DNA from: CAZBQG01 sp964493945
GTDB lineage: Bacteria; Pseudomonadota; Alphaproteobacteria; Rhodospirillales; UBA2165
Length of the DNA: 21,676 nucleotides
Direction: 5' to 3'
Assembly: GCA_964493945.1 (NCBI GenBank)
Contig: CAZBQG010000041.1
Coordinates: 1 to 21,676 of the forward strand
The position numbers and the translations under genes were made by a program. Shown piece after piece: positions 6,020 to 14,607 of the stretch. Numbering within the stretch: the stretch's first letter is position 1; every line of letters begins with the position of its first letter. The notes under the pieces were generated by a model. The model saw nothing but the letters and a program-made list of their open reading frames with translations. It was not told the DNA's origin and ran no database searches.

Positions 6020-8142
6020 GTGAAAAAAAATTCTGATCGGTTTTGGATTGGCGGTCATCGCCGTGATTGTCGCGGTGGTGGCGGTTCTGTTATCAACGGA
6101 TTTCAATCAATACCGGGGACTTGTGGCCGAAGAGGCCAAGGCGGCGACCGGGCGCGATCTGGTGATTTCGGGTAATCTGGATCTGAATCTGTCCCTGACC
6201 CCATCCTTGAGCGTTCAAGGCGTCACCCTGGCCAATGCCGCCTGGGGCTCGCGCCCGGAAATGGTCAAGCTGGGCAGCTTTGAGGCCGAACTTGAACTGT
6301 TGCCCTTGATCAAGGGCGATATCCAAATCAACCGGGTCCGGCTGACCGGGCTGGATGTTTTGCTGGAAACCGACAAGAAAGGCCGCCCCAACTGGCTGCT
6401 GGGCGGTGGAGCCTCGCCGGCCCCGGAAAAGGCCAGCTCAGGTGACCAAAAGGGCCCGCCCCCATTCCCGTGGTGCGTGACGTCAGCATCGAAAATGTCA
6501 AACTGACCCACAAGGACGACCAGACCGGGCGCCAGACGGTGATCCAAATCCAGTCCCTGGACCTCACCGCCGACGGCATGGCGGCGCCCCTTGGCTTCAA
6601 GGCGGCCGGTTCCTTCAATGGTGCCGCCTTCAACGCGGAAGGCCAGTTGGGCGCGCCCTCTGCCCTCACCGGCGGCACGCCTTATCCGGTCTAGTTGCAG
6701 GCCGGCCTTCTGGGCGCCCGGTTGGGCATCAAGGGTGAAATCGCCAAGCCCCTGGCCGGCAAGGGCTGGGATTGGGGCTGGATCTGAAAATCACCGATCT
6801 GGCAAAGACCGTGAAGGCCGCCTCGGTTCTGGCGCCGGGCCTGAAAGATGCGGGCCCCGTGCCGGCCCATCCCCTGTCCCTCAAGGGTAAGCTTCCCGAC
6901 AGTCCGTCGGGCTATGGGCTGAGCGCCATGGTGTTGAATTTGGGCGGCAATGACCTGGCTGGCCGTCTGGCTATCGGGTTTGGCGCCAAGCGCCCCCGGC
7001 TGGAAGCCGACCTGTCCTCCAGATTACTCGATCTGGACAGCCTGACGGCCGGGCAGAAGGGGAAGGCGGCATCTGGTCCATCCCCATCCGCTGCCGCCCA
7101 GCCTGCCAAAAAGAAGGACGGGCGGGTCTTTCCGGCCAATCCCTTGCCTCTGGACGGATTGAGCGCCATCGACGCGGCGATCAAATTCAAGGGCAAGCTT
7201 TTGCGCGTCATCAAGATAGCCGTCACTGATCTGGACCTGGATATCCAATTGGCGGATGGGCGGCTCAGAATCAATCCCCTGGCGGCTAATTTCAGTGGCG
7301 GGAAAATCGGCGGCCGGGTTGATCTGGACGCCAGCGCCAAACCGACCCGCTTGGAATCCCGCCTCAGGATAACTCAGCTGGATTACGGTCAACTCCTCAA
7401 GCAGCTTTCTATCACCGATATCGCCACCGGAAAGATGGATCTGGCGAGCGATCTTCTGAGCTCGGGCGCCTCGGTCCGGGCCCTGATGGCCGGGCTCAAC
7501 GGGCAGCTCTGCCTGACCAACCAGAACGGACGAATCAATTCCACCCTACTCACTATCCTCTCAGCCGACATTATCGCCGCCGCCTCGCCCTTTTCCAAAA
7601 GCAAGGGCGACAAGGATTTGCGCTGCGCCGTCGTCCATTTCGACATCAAATCGGGTCAGGCCGGGGCCAAAGCCCTGCTTGTGGAGACCGGCGGCATATC
7701 CCTGATCGGCAAAGGCGGTATCGATCTGGCAGCCGAAAAGATCAATCTTAAATTCAATCCGCGCTCCAAGAAGGCCAATCTGGCGACGGCGGTCATTCCC
7801 TTCTCGGTCGGCGGCACTTTCGCCTCTCCCTCCGTCCTGCCGGACGCAGGCGCTGTTGCCAAGGAAATCGCCAAGACGGCGGCGGGTATCGCCACGGGCG
7901 GGCTGACCACCGTGCTGAGTGCCATTGGCAGTGCCACTGGCGCCACCGGCGACGATACGGGTGAGACCGATTACTGCGCCCTGGCCCTGGCCGGCAAGCC
8001 CCTGGTTCAGGTGCAAAAGAAAAAGCCCCAGGCGCAAAGCGCGCCGCCGCCGCCACCCGCCGGAGAGCCCAAACCCGAGCTCGGCGTAAAAAGCACCGTC
8101 GAAGGGTTCGGCAAGGCGCTGAAGGGGTTGTTCGGGAAGTAG
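6020..8142 (+). pseudogene. AsmA-family protein gene, disrupted (three frameshifts and one stop)
   Basis: AsmA-like proteins are large, membrane-anchored periplasmic proteins linked to outer-membrane lipid and envelope homeostasis. The gene should start at GTG 6020, behind GGGAGGAAAG, and read an N-terminal membrane anchor (KKILIGFGLAVIAVI) and AsmA domain (FNQYRGLVAEEAKAATGRDL). Four lesions interrupt it. There is an extra A in an A8 run at 6023-6030. One base is lost within about 6446-6463. A TAG sits at 6692-6694, after LTGGTPYPV. One T is missing near 6773-6776, between KGWD and LGLDLK. From about 6772 to the TAG at 8140-8142 a clean 456-codon frame remains, with the typical C-terminal region (GRINSTLLTILSADIIAA, VVHFDIKSGQA) and a Pro/Lys-rich tail. 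An internally initiated C-terminal fragment cannot be excluded. Intact homologues are about 700 residues. Confidence 0.85.
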
Positions 8143-8146
8143 CGCT

Positions 8147-8884
8147 CTAATAAAGAACTTCCGTCAGATAAAGCCCCTCGGGCGGCGCCGTCGGGCCGCC
8201 TTGGGCCCGGTCGCAGGCTTCCAGAGCGGCTTGCACATCTTTTGCCGTCCATTTCCCCTCACCCACCAGCTTGAGGGTGCCGACCATGATGCGCACCTGG
8301 TTATAGAGAAAAGACCGCGCCCGCGCCGTCACATGGATTTCATCGCCTTCACGGGTGACGGACAGCTCATCCAGGGTTTTGACCGGACCATCGGCCTGAC
8401 AATGGGCAGCGCGGAAGGTTGAGAAATCCTTCTTGCCGGGCAAAGAGGTGCAGGCCTCGTTCATGGCCTGGGCATCCAGCGCCACGGGCGTCCACCAGAC
8501 CTTTCTCCGGCGCAGCGCCGTCGGTGGGCGGCGGTCCAGGATGCGGTAGAGATAAGCCCTTTGGCGGGCCGAAAAGCGGGCATCGAAATCGTCCGCCACC
8601 TGGGCGGCCTCGACGATGGCAACGGCGTGTTTGCGAAGATGGTAATTGAGCCCGTCCCGCACCTTGTCTCCGCCATCGTCCCGGGCCAGATCGAAATGGG
8701 CCACCTGGCCCGTGGCATGGACCCCCGCATCGGTGCGCCCGGCCCCATAGAGAGTAGTGATGACGCCTGAGAATTCCTTGATGGCCTCTTCGATGAGCTG
8801 CTGCACGCCCACGCCGTTTTTCTGGCGCTGCCATCCCGAATAGCCACCCCCGTCATATTCGATGGTCAGCTTGATGCGGGGCAT
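8147..8884 (-). CDS. truA: tRNA pseudouridine synthase A (positions 38-40)
   Basis: TruA converts uridines 38-40 in the anticodon stem-loop of many tRNAs to pseudouridine. The 245-residue product is the usual length. It begins with the family N-terminus MPRIKLTIEYDGGGYSGWQRQ. The catalytic motif GAGRTDAGVHA places the nucleophilic Asp at residue 52. The later conserved segments AYLYRILDRRPPTALRRR and ARSFLYNQVRIMVGTL are also present. Its ATG at 8882-8884 shares one base with the fmt stop (TAATG), so it is coupled to fmt in a def-fmt-truA operon, the common alphaproteobacterial order. Its TAG stop lies four bases from the stop of the convergent asmA-like gene, leaving no room for a separate terminator. 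Confidence 0.97.
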   Translation of the reverse strand: MPRIKLTIEYDGGGYSGWQRQKNGVGVQQLIEEAIKEFSGVITTLYGAGRTDAGVHATGQVAHFDLARDDGGDKVRDGLNYHLRKHAVAIVEAAQVADDFDARFSARQRAYLYRILDRRPPTALRRRKVWWTPVALDAQAMNEACTSLPGKKDFSTFRAAHCQADGPVKTLDELSVTREGDEIHVTARARSFLYNQVRIMVGTLKLVGEGKWTAKDVQAALEACDRAQGGPTAPPEGLYLTEVLY

Positions 8885-9819
8885 TACCGGGGGCCCAAAC
8901 GGGTGCCTGCCACCAGCTCGTAGCCACGCAGAAAATCCGTCGTCTCCATAGGCGATTTTCCAGCCCGTTGCAGGCGGGTGGGGCGCAGGGCGGCCTCACC
9001 GCAGGCGATGGTCAATTGATCATCCAGCACGGTGCCGGGCATGCCCGCGCCCTCCTCCAGGCTAGCCGCAAAGACCTTGATACGCCCGCCATCATGATCG
9101 AACCAGGCGCCGGGCCAGGGCGAAAAGGCGCGCACGGCGCGTTCCAATTCGCTGCCCGTACGGGTCCAGTCGATTTGCCCTTCGGCGGGATCGATTTTTT
9201 TGGCCATGGTCACGCCCCTATCCGGTTGAGGAACGGGTTCGATCTCGCCCGCCGCCAGGCCGGCCACGGCCCGGGTGATCAGCCGGGCGCCGATTTCGGC
9301 CAAGGCGTCATGGAGCATGCCCGCATTCATACCGGGTATGATGGGAGTTGCTTCACTGATCAGCATGGCGCCCGTATCCAACCCCTCATCCATGGCCATA
9401 ATGGTCACGCCGCTTTCTTCGTCGCCCGCCTCGATGGCCCGCTGGATGGGTGCGGCGCCACGCCAGCGGGGCAACAGGGAGGCATGCACATTGATGCAGC
9501 CCATACGAGGTACCGCCAAAATGGCGGGGGGCAGGATCAGCCCATAGGCCGCGACCACGGCGGCGTCCAATTCCAGCCCAGCAAACCCGGCCTGGACATC
9601 GGTATCTTTCAGGTCGGCCGGATGGTGGATTTCCAGATTTTTGCTTTGCGCGAAAACCTGGACCGGGCAGGGGCGCAATTTCTGGCCGCGCCCGGCGCCC
9701 CGGGGCGGCTGGCAATAGACCGCTTCGATCCGGTGCCCGGCCCCGATCAGAGCATCCAGCACGGGAACGGAAAAATCCGGACTGCCCATGAAGGCCAGAC
9801 GGAGGGATTGGGAATTCAT
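8884..9819 (-). CDS. fmt: Methionyl-tRNA formyltransferase
   Basis: Fmt adds a formyl group from 10-formyltetrahydrofolate to Met-tRNA(fMet), the initiator tRNA. The 311-residue product starts LRLAFMGSPDFSVPVLDAL and has the catalytic set: Asn110 and His112 in INVHASLLPRWRGAAPIQRAI, and Asp148 in MDEGLDTGAML. The C-terminal OB-like tRNA-binding domain is present (EGQIDWTRTGSELERAVRAF, PWPGAWF). The start ATG is at 9817-9819, five bases after the def stop, with no clear Shine-Dalgarno, suggesting coupling. Def upstream removes the formyl group that Fmt adds, so the two form a functional pair. Confidence 0.97.
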   Translation of the reverse strand: MNSQSLRLAFMGSPDFSVPVLDALIGAGHRIEAVYCQPPRGAGRGQKLRPCPVQVFAQSKNLEIHHPADLKDTDVQAGFAGLELDAAVVAAYGLILPPAILAVPRMGCINVHASLLPRWRGAAPIQRAIEAGDEESGVTIMAMDEGLDTGAMLISEATPIIPGMNAGMLHDALAEIGARLITRAVAGLAAGEIEPVPQPDRGVTMAKKIDPAEGQIDWTRTGSELERAVRAFSPWPGAWFDHDGGRIKVFAASLEEGAGMPGTVLDDQLTIACGEAALRPTRLQRAGKSPMETTDFLRGYELVAGTRLGPR

Positions 9820-9824
9820 GCAAC

Positions 9825-10349
9825 TCAGGCGTTGACCGCCGCCTTCTGTTTTTGCTGTTTGACCAGGCGGCGCAGAATCAATTGGCGTTTCAGCTTGGAC
9901 AGATGATCGACGAACAACTTGCCGTCCAGATGGTCCATTTCATGCTGAATGCAGGTAGACAGAATACCTTCGGCCTCCATCTCCTGGGCCTTATTGTTTT
10001 CATCCAGATAGGCGATGCGGATGCGTTCGGGGCGCATCAACATGGCATATTGGCCGGGCAGGGAGAGGCACCCTTCTTCATATTCCCATTCCTCGTCGGA
10101 CGCCCACAGGATTTCCGGATTGGCCATCAGATAGGGCTGGCGCTTTTCCTCGGCGCGCACCACCTCGGCGACGATGACCCGCTTGGTGATGCCCACCTGG
10201 GGGGCGGCCAGGCCGATACCCGGCGCGTCATAAATGGTTTCCAGCATATCTTCCATCAGGCGCTTGATGTCCTTATCCACATGCTCGACGGGCTCGCAGG
10301 ACAGTTTCAGGCGAGGATCGGGGGCTTTTATGATTTGCAAAATAGCCAT
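9825..10349 (-). CDS. def: Peptide deformylase
   Basis: Def removes the N-formyl group from nascent proteins at the ribosome, using a bound metal. The 174-residue product has all three signature motifs: GIGLAAPQVG at residues 44-53, EGCLSLP at 92-98 with the metal-binding Cys, and HEMDHLDG at 136-143 with two metal-binding His and the catalytic Glu. EGCLSLP and the short C-terminal extension fit a Gram-negative type I enzyme. The N-terminus MAILQIIKAPDPRLKL is standard, so ATG 10347-10349 is secure. There is no Shine-Dalgarno in front of it, and a possible promoter lies almost on the start codon, so the message may be leaderless. It heads the def-fmt-truA operon and is divergent from rmuC. 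Confidence 0.97.
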   Translation of the reverse strand: MAILQIIKAPDPRLKLSCEPVEHVDKDIKRLMEDMLETIYDAPGIGLAAPQVGITKRVIVAEVVRAEEKRQPYLMANPEILWASDEEWEYEEGCLSLPGQYAMLMRPERIRIAYLDENNKAQEMEAEGILSTCIQHEMDHLDGKLFVDHLSKLKRQLILRRLVKQQKQKAAVNA

Positions 10350-10357
10350 GTGGGACC

Positions 10358-10386
10358 GGCATAATCTCTCTCTGGTTCAAGGTCAA
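10358..10386 (-). promoter_or_regulatory. Possible promoter of the def-fmt-truA operon
   Basis: On the minus strand TTGACC (10386-10381) and TATGCC (10363-10358) are separated by 17 bases. Transcription would begin near 10351, only a base or two before the def ATG. The -35 is a 5/6 match to consensus and the -10 is 3/6, so support is modest. Confidence 0.3.
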
Positions 10387-10443
10387 GATTAGGGCTGGAT
10401 TTGGTGCATTGCCAAGGCCCACCTTCTCGGGCAGATTCAGGAC

Positions 10444-11823
10444 ATGGAAATGAACCTGATCCTTCTCATCCTCGCCGTTCTGGTATTGGCCGGATTGCTG
10501 ATCTGGCGCCACATGGCCGGCACGAAGGCCGGGCTGGAGGTGGTGAGGCTGGGCACCCAATTGGGCGAGCTTGAAAAATCCCATCAGGAGCTGACCCAAG
10601 AGCGGGACCAGAAAAGCGCCCAACTGGAACAAGCCCTGGCGGCAAAGAACGAAGCCGAAAAATCCGTTGTCGTGAAGGATGAGGAAATCGAGGGCATGAA
10701 CCGGCGCATGGTGGATTGGGAACAGGCCAAGGTCGAAGGCTTCAAGGCGGTGCAGGATGCGGCACTTGCTTCGTCGCAAAAAATTTCCTCAAAGCTTCTG
10801 GAAGACCATAAGCGTGAAACGGTAGCGGCTAAGAAGGAAAGCGAGGAGCTGACCAAAAAAACAACGGAAAATCTGCTCAAACGCTTCGAGGATGTGTCCA
10901 AGGTGATCAGCGTGTTGGACAGCCGGGTCGAGGAAAGCGAGGAAGCCGCCGAAACCGTCTGGCGCGCCCTGTCCAGCCCCGGCGGTGCGGGCATGTTCGC
11001 CGAAATCGGGCTGGAAAATTCCCTTAAATCCTTCGGGTTGGAAAAGGGCCGGGATTTCCTGATCCAAAGCCAGATCGAGGGCAAGAAACTGCGCCCCGAC
11101 GCCATCCTCTTCCTGCCCGGTAATACGGTCCTGGTGGTGGATTCCAAGGCATCCAAATTCCTTTTGGAATTGGCCGAAGCCGAAGGAACGGAAGAGGAGG
11201 AAGAAGCCTATAAGAATCTGGCGCGCACCATGAACCAACATCTCACTTCATTGGCCAGCAAGAATTACAAGGAAGAGATCATCGCCGGTTACCGGGAAGC
11301 GGGGCGGGGCGATGAGATCAAACGCATCATGAGCATCATGTATCTGCCCAATGAAGGCGCCATCGACAAAATCGCCCGGGGCGATCCCCAATTCATCCAA
11401 AAGGCGGCCAAGCAAGAAATATCGGTTGCCGGCCCGGCCGCGCTCACCTGCCTGATCGGCTTCGCCCGGGTCGAAATCGATTTGGGCAAACGCACGGAAA
11501 ACCAGGAACAGATCATCGAACTGACCCAAAGCCTGATGGACAGCGTGGCCATCGCGCTCGATCACACCGGGCGGGTGGGCAGCGGGCTGAAGACGGCTTC
11601 CGATAATTTCGTCAAGCTGACCCAATCCATCAACAGCCGGCTATTGCCCCGCATGCGCGATATTGCGTCCAAGGGCGTGCGCCCGACCCGCCATAAGGGC
11701 CTGCCGGGAAACCTGGCCAGCTATCAGCTGATCAGCGCGGAAAGCGAAAATGTTATTGATGGTGAGGCCGAGGAGATCGGTGAATTGCCCAACCTCACCG
11801 GCGGCGGGGAAGACGGAAGCTAA
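10444..11823 (+). CDS. rmuC: DNA recombination protein RmuC
   Basis: RmuC proteins limit recombination at inverted repeats and carry a PD-(D/E)XK-like nuclease fold. The 459-residue product has an N-terminal membrane helix at about residues 4-22 (NLILLILAVLVLAGLLIW). A long Glu/Lys/Gln-rich coiled coil follows to about residue 165. The RmuC core includes AGMFAEIGLENSLKSFGL, LRPDAILFLPGNTVLVVDSKA (nuclease-like D...DSK), IMSIMYLPNEGAID and LLPRMRDIASKGV. ATG 10444 is taken because the hydrophobic segment starts at once; ATG 10450 is equally possible. It is divergent from def and its stop overlaps the convergent recR stop by four bases. Another recombination gene as immediate neighbour fits a DNA-repair role. 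Confidence 0.93.
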   Translation: MEMNLILLILAVLVLAGLLIWRHMAGTKAGLEVVRLGTQLGELEKSHQELTQERDQKSAQLEQALAAKNEAEKSVVVKDEEIEGMNRRMVDWEQAKVEGFKAVQDAALASSQKISSKLLEDHKRETVAAKKESEELTKKTTENLLKRFEDVSKVISVLDSRVEESEEAAETVWRALSSPGGAGMFAEIGLENSLKSFGLEKGRDFLIQSQIEGKKLRPDAILFLPGNTVLVVDSKASKFLLELAEAEGTEEEEEAYKNLARTMNQHLTSLASKNYKEEIIAGYREAGRGDEIKRIMSIMYLPNEGAIDKIARGDPQFIQKAAKQEISVAGPAALTCLIGFARVEIDLGKRTENQEQIIELTQSLMDSVAIALDHTGRVGSGLKTASDNFVKLTQSINSRLLPRMRDIASKGVRPTRHKGLPGNLASYQLISAESENVIDGEAEEIGELPNLTGGGEDGS

Positions 11824-12413
11824 AAAGACCGCCGCTCCTTGAGGGCGGCGCTCAGGGTTCCGTCGTCCAGGTAATCCAGCTCGCCGCCCACCGGGATGCC
11901 GTGGGCCAGGGCCGATATGGTGACGCCGCAACCGCTCAGCCGGTCGGTGATGTAATGGGCCGTGGTCTTGCCGTCCACTGTGGCGCCGGTGGCCATGATT
12001 ATTTCTTTTACCTCGCCGGACCCTGCCCGGGCTATGAGACCGGCGATGTCCAGATCCTCCGGACCGATGCCGTCCAAGGGCGAAAGCACGCCCCCCAGCA
12101 CATGATAGAAACCCCCGAAACTTGCCGTGCGCTCCAGGGCCCAGAGATCGGCCACCTCCTCGACGACGCAGATTAGGCTGGCATCGCGCTTTTCATCAGC
12201 GCATAGCGCGCAGGGGTCCTGGGTGTCGAAATTGCCGCAGCGGGAACATTTGGTGATGCGTTCCGCCGCCTGCTCCATGGCCCGGGCCAGGGGCGCCATC
12301 AGCCCTTCTTTTTGTTTGATCAGATGCAAGGCCGCGCGCCGGGCGGAACGGGGACCCAGCCCCGGCAATTTAGCCAGAAGCTGGATCAGGCTTTCGATGT
12401 CGGTTGCGGCCAT
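11820..12413 (-). CDS. recR: Recombination mediator RecR
   Basis: RecR works with RecO (and RecF) to load RecA on SSB-coated single-stranded DNA during gap repair. The 197-residue product has the helix-hairpin-helix region (LAKLPGLGPRSARRAALHL), a four-Cys zinc finger at Cys56, 59, 68 and 71 (CSRCGNFDTQDPCALC), and a Toprim domain from about residue 80 (ICVVEEVADLWALE, then GGVLSPLDGIGPEDL). The C-terminal segment GCGVTISALAHGIPVGGEL, containing the Walker-B-like part, is complete. It is the last gene of dnaX-ybaB-recR, an operon order conserved across proteobacteria, and starts nine bases after the ybaB stop. Its TAG overlaps the rmuC stop. Confidence 0.97.
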   Translation of the reverse strand: MAATDIESLIQLLAKLPGLGPRSARRAALHLIKQKEGLMAPLARAMEQAAERITKCSRCGNFDTQDPCALCADEKRDASLICVVEEVADLWALERTASFGGFYHVLGGVLSPLDGIGPEDLDIAGLIARAGSGEVKEIIMATGATVDGKTTAHYITDRLSGCGVTISALAHGIPVGGELDYLDDGTLSAALKERRSF

Positions 12414-12422
12414 GGTTAGGTC

Positions 12423-12746
12423 TCAGAAAGGCAGGGTCATTCCGGGTGGCAATTGCAGACCGCCGGTCAATTCACTCATGCGCTCGGCGGCTTCGGCATC
12501 GGCCTTGGCGGCGGCATCGCTGAAAGCGGCCTTGATCAGGTCCTCCAGCACCTCCACCTCCTCGCCATCGGCCAGGGCCGGGTCGATCTTGATACCCGTC
12601 AGCTCCTTCTTTCCGTTCAGGGTGACGGACACCATCCCCGCGCCGGAAATGCCAGTGATTTCAAGCTCCAGCAGCTTTTCCTGCATTTCGGCCATCTTGG
12701 CCTGCATCTGCTGGGCCTGCTTCATCATCTGCCCAAGATTTTTCAT
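12423..12746 (-). CDS. ybaB: YbaB/EbfC family nucleoid-associated protein
   Basis: YbaB/EbfC proteins are small DNA-binding dimers associated with the nucleoid. The 107-residue product opens MKNLGQMMKQAQQMQAKMAEMQEKLLELE, the family's Met/Gln-rich helix, then a beta sheet (GMVSVTLNGKKELTGIKIDP) and a closing helix containing EDLIKAAFSDAAAKA. The length is normal. Its ATG overlaps the dnaX stop by four bases (ATGA), and recR follows nine bases later, so all three are coupled. A role assisting RecR or the clamp loader is often proposed from this linkage but is not shown by the sequence. Confidence 0.96.
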   Translation of the reverse strand: MKNLGQMMKQAQQMQAKMAEMQEKLLELEITGISGAGMVSVTLNGKKELTGIKIDPALADGEEVEVLEDLIKAAFSDAAAKADAEAAERMSELTGGLQLPPGMTLPF

Positions 12747-14410
12747 GCTTTTTCCTCTATGTCGGGTTCATCTTCCACTGGATTTGTTGATCCAGCTGGG
12801 CGCACAGCCTCAATGGAGGCGCCGGGGAAGGTTTCCATGATCGAGCGCACCAGGGGATGATTTTCCACTTCTTCCATCTGCTGGGCCTGGCTTTCGTCGC
12901 TGGCCGCCCCCAAAGTCTTGTCACCCGCCTGGGAAGAAATGCCGACGATCCAGCGTGTCCCCGTGGCATCGTTGAGCAGGCGGATTAAATCACTGGTCAA
13001 ACTGGCCGGCGCCTCATCATCGGGGCGAAGCTCAATATGGCCCGGCTCGAAGCTGACCAGATGCACATGATTGATCAGATGATCCATGAGAATCCGCTCG
13101 TTCTTCCCGCCGGCCAATTGCACCACATCCTCGAACGAGGCAGGTGTTGCCAACGATGCGGTGGAGGCGGGTGGGGCCTGGCTTGGCGGGGTTTCAGGTG
13201 GTGCGGTTTGAGCCGGTGGCTGATCCCCCGCCAGCGCCCGCACCGCATCCGCCGGGCTCGGCAGATCAGCGGCATAGGCCAGGCGCACCAGGACCATTTC
13301 CACGGCGCGTACGGGCGAAGGCGCCATCTGTGCCTCGCCCAATCCCTTGAGCAGCATTTGCCAGGCCCTGGCCAGATCACCCATGGCCAGTTTACCGGCC
13401 ATGTCGGTCCCCCGGCGCCGGTCCATTTCGGATACCGGCCGGCCCTCGGCGGCTTCCGGCACCACCTTGATGCGGGTCAGCCAATGGGTGATTTCCAGCA
13501 AATCCCCCAGGATCAAAACCGGATCGGCGCCCGAGGCATATTCCTCATCAAAAATGCCCAGCGCGTCAGCCACCTGACCCCGCATCAGTTTTTCCAGGAG
13601 ATCAAAACTTTTCTCCCGGTCGGCCAGACCCAACATCTGGCGCAGGCTTTCCTCGCTGATCTCTTCTTCACCCTGGGCGCCGGCATTCATGACCTGATCC
13701 AACAGGCTGAGCCCGTCCCGGGCACTGCCATCGGCGACCCGGGCGATGAGGGAAATGGCGCCGGGCGTAATGCGCGCCCCTTCACGCCCGGCGATCTCTG
13801 AGAAATAAGCGTCCAGCGTATCCGTGCTAATGCGTTGCAGATCGAAACGCTGGCAGCGCGACAAAACGGTCACCGGCACCTTGCGAATTTCGGTGGTGGC
13901 GAAGATGAACTTCACATGTTCGGGCGGCTCTTCCAGGGTCTTCAAGAGCGCGTTGAAGGCGTTGCGCGACAGCATATGCACTTCATCGATGATATAGACC
14001 TTGTAGCGGGCCGATACGGGCCGATAGCGCGCCCCGTCGATCAGTTCGCGGATATCGTCAACCCCGGTGCGGCTGGCGGCGTCCATTTCCAGAACGTCCA
14101 CATGGCGGTCTTCGGCGATGGCCTGGCAGTTATCGCAGGTGCCGCAGGGCGTGATGGTCGGTCCGCCCGTCCCGTCGGGGCCGATGCAATTGAGCCCCCG
14201 GGCGATGATCCGGGCCGTCGTCGTCTTGCCCACGCCGCGCACGCCGGTCAGCACGAAAGCATGGGCCAGGCGGCCCGATGCAAAGGCGTTGGTCAGGGTG
14301 CGGACCATGGCGTCCTGGCCGACCAGGGCGGCAAAATCGGCCGGCCGGTGTTTGCGCGCCAGCACCAGATATTGCGCGCCGCCTTCCGTTTCTGTATCTG
14401 TCTCGCTCAT
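12743..14410 (-). CDS. dnaX: DNA polymerase III subunit gamma/tau
   Basis: DnaX is the ATPase motor of the clamp loader that places the beta clamp at primer termini; tau also bridges the polymerase and DnaB. The 555-residue product carries Walker A GVRGVGKTTTARI near residue 56, zinc Cys residues at 75, 89, 92 and 95 (CGTCDNC), Walker B IIDEVHML near 140, sensor-1 ATTE near 171 and the SRC motif near 184. Domain III follows, then a Pro/Ala/Ser-rich linker (about 395-430) and a tau-like C-terminal domain. An extended, acidic N-terminus precedes YLVLARKHRPADF, as is usual in alphaproteobacteria. I saw no E. coli-type A-AAA-AAG slippery site, so a frameshifted gamma form is not indicated. The SRP RNA lies just upstream on the same strand. 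Confidence 0.97.
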   Translation of the reverse strand: MSETDTETEGGAQYLVLARKHRPADFAALVGQDAMVRTLTNAFASGRLAHAFVLTGVRGVGKTTTARIIARGLNCIGPDGTGGPTITPCGTCDNCQAIAEDRHVDVLEMDAASRTGVDDIRELIDGARYRPVSARYKVYIIDEVHMLSRNAFNALLKTLEEPPEHVKFIFATTEIRKVPVTVLSRCQRFDLQRISTDTLDAYFSEIAGREGARITPGAISLIARVADGSARDGLSLLDQVMNAGAQGEEEISEESLRQMLGLADREKSFDLLEKLMRGQVADALGIFDEEYASGADPVLILGDLLEITHWLTRIKVVPEAAEGRPVSEMDRRRGTDMAGKLAMGDLARAWQMLLKGLGEAQMAPSPVRAVEMVLVRLAYAADLPSPADAVRALAGDQPPAQTAPPETPPSQAPPASTASLATPASFEDVVQLAGGKNERILMDHLINHVHLVSFEPGHIELRPDDEAPASLTSDLIRLLNDATGTRWIVGISSQAGDKTLGAASDESQAQQMEEVENHPLVRSIMETFPGASIEAVRPAGSTNPVEDEPDIEEKA

Positions 14411-14432
14411 TCGGTCCCGGTGGGTTCTTTGG

Positions 14433-14543
14433 GTTCAGGTGGAAGGCCGGACGCGCGACCCGAACAAACTCGTTGCGGCTGCTTCCTTCCGGACCTGACC
14501 GGGTTAGCGAGCGGTTCGTCCGCGGCCGACCTCCCACCTGAAC
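14433..14543 (-). ncRNA. ffs: Signal recognition particle RNA (4.5S type)
   Basis: The minus strand contains the invariant Ffh-binding core GGTCAGGTCCGGAAGG followed by AAGCAGCC, with the GGAA tetraloop and flanking asymmetric loops of domain IV (plus-strand positions about 14482-14505). The ends pair perfectly: GTTCAGGTGG at the 5' end (14543-14534) with CCACCTGAAC at the 3' end (14442-14433). This defines an ~111-base rod-shaped RNA. SRP RNA with Ffh and FtsY targets ribosomes making membrane proteins. Ends may be trimmed a few bases relative to this call. It is 22 bases upstream of dnaX on the same strand, a common alphaproteobacterial arrangement. Confidence 0.93.
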
Positions 14544-14607
14544 TATAGCAGTTCAACGGGCGGGCCGGGCAATAATATTAAGGTTATTCCTGAACGATAC
14601 CAGGGCT

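Noticed and set aside
8968..9906. 312-codon open frame on the + strand
   Set aside because: It is antisense to fmt and def, whose motifs are intact; GC-rich third positions keep the opposite strand open.
12743..14410. Programmed frameshift in dnaX giving a gamma subunit
   Set aside because: No A-AAA-AAG-type slippery heptamer was seen in the coding strand.
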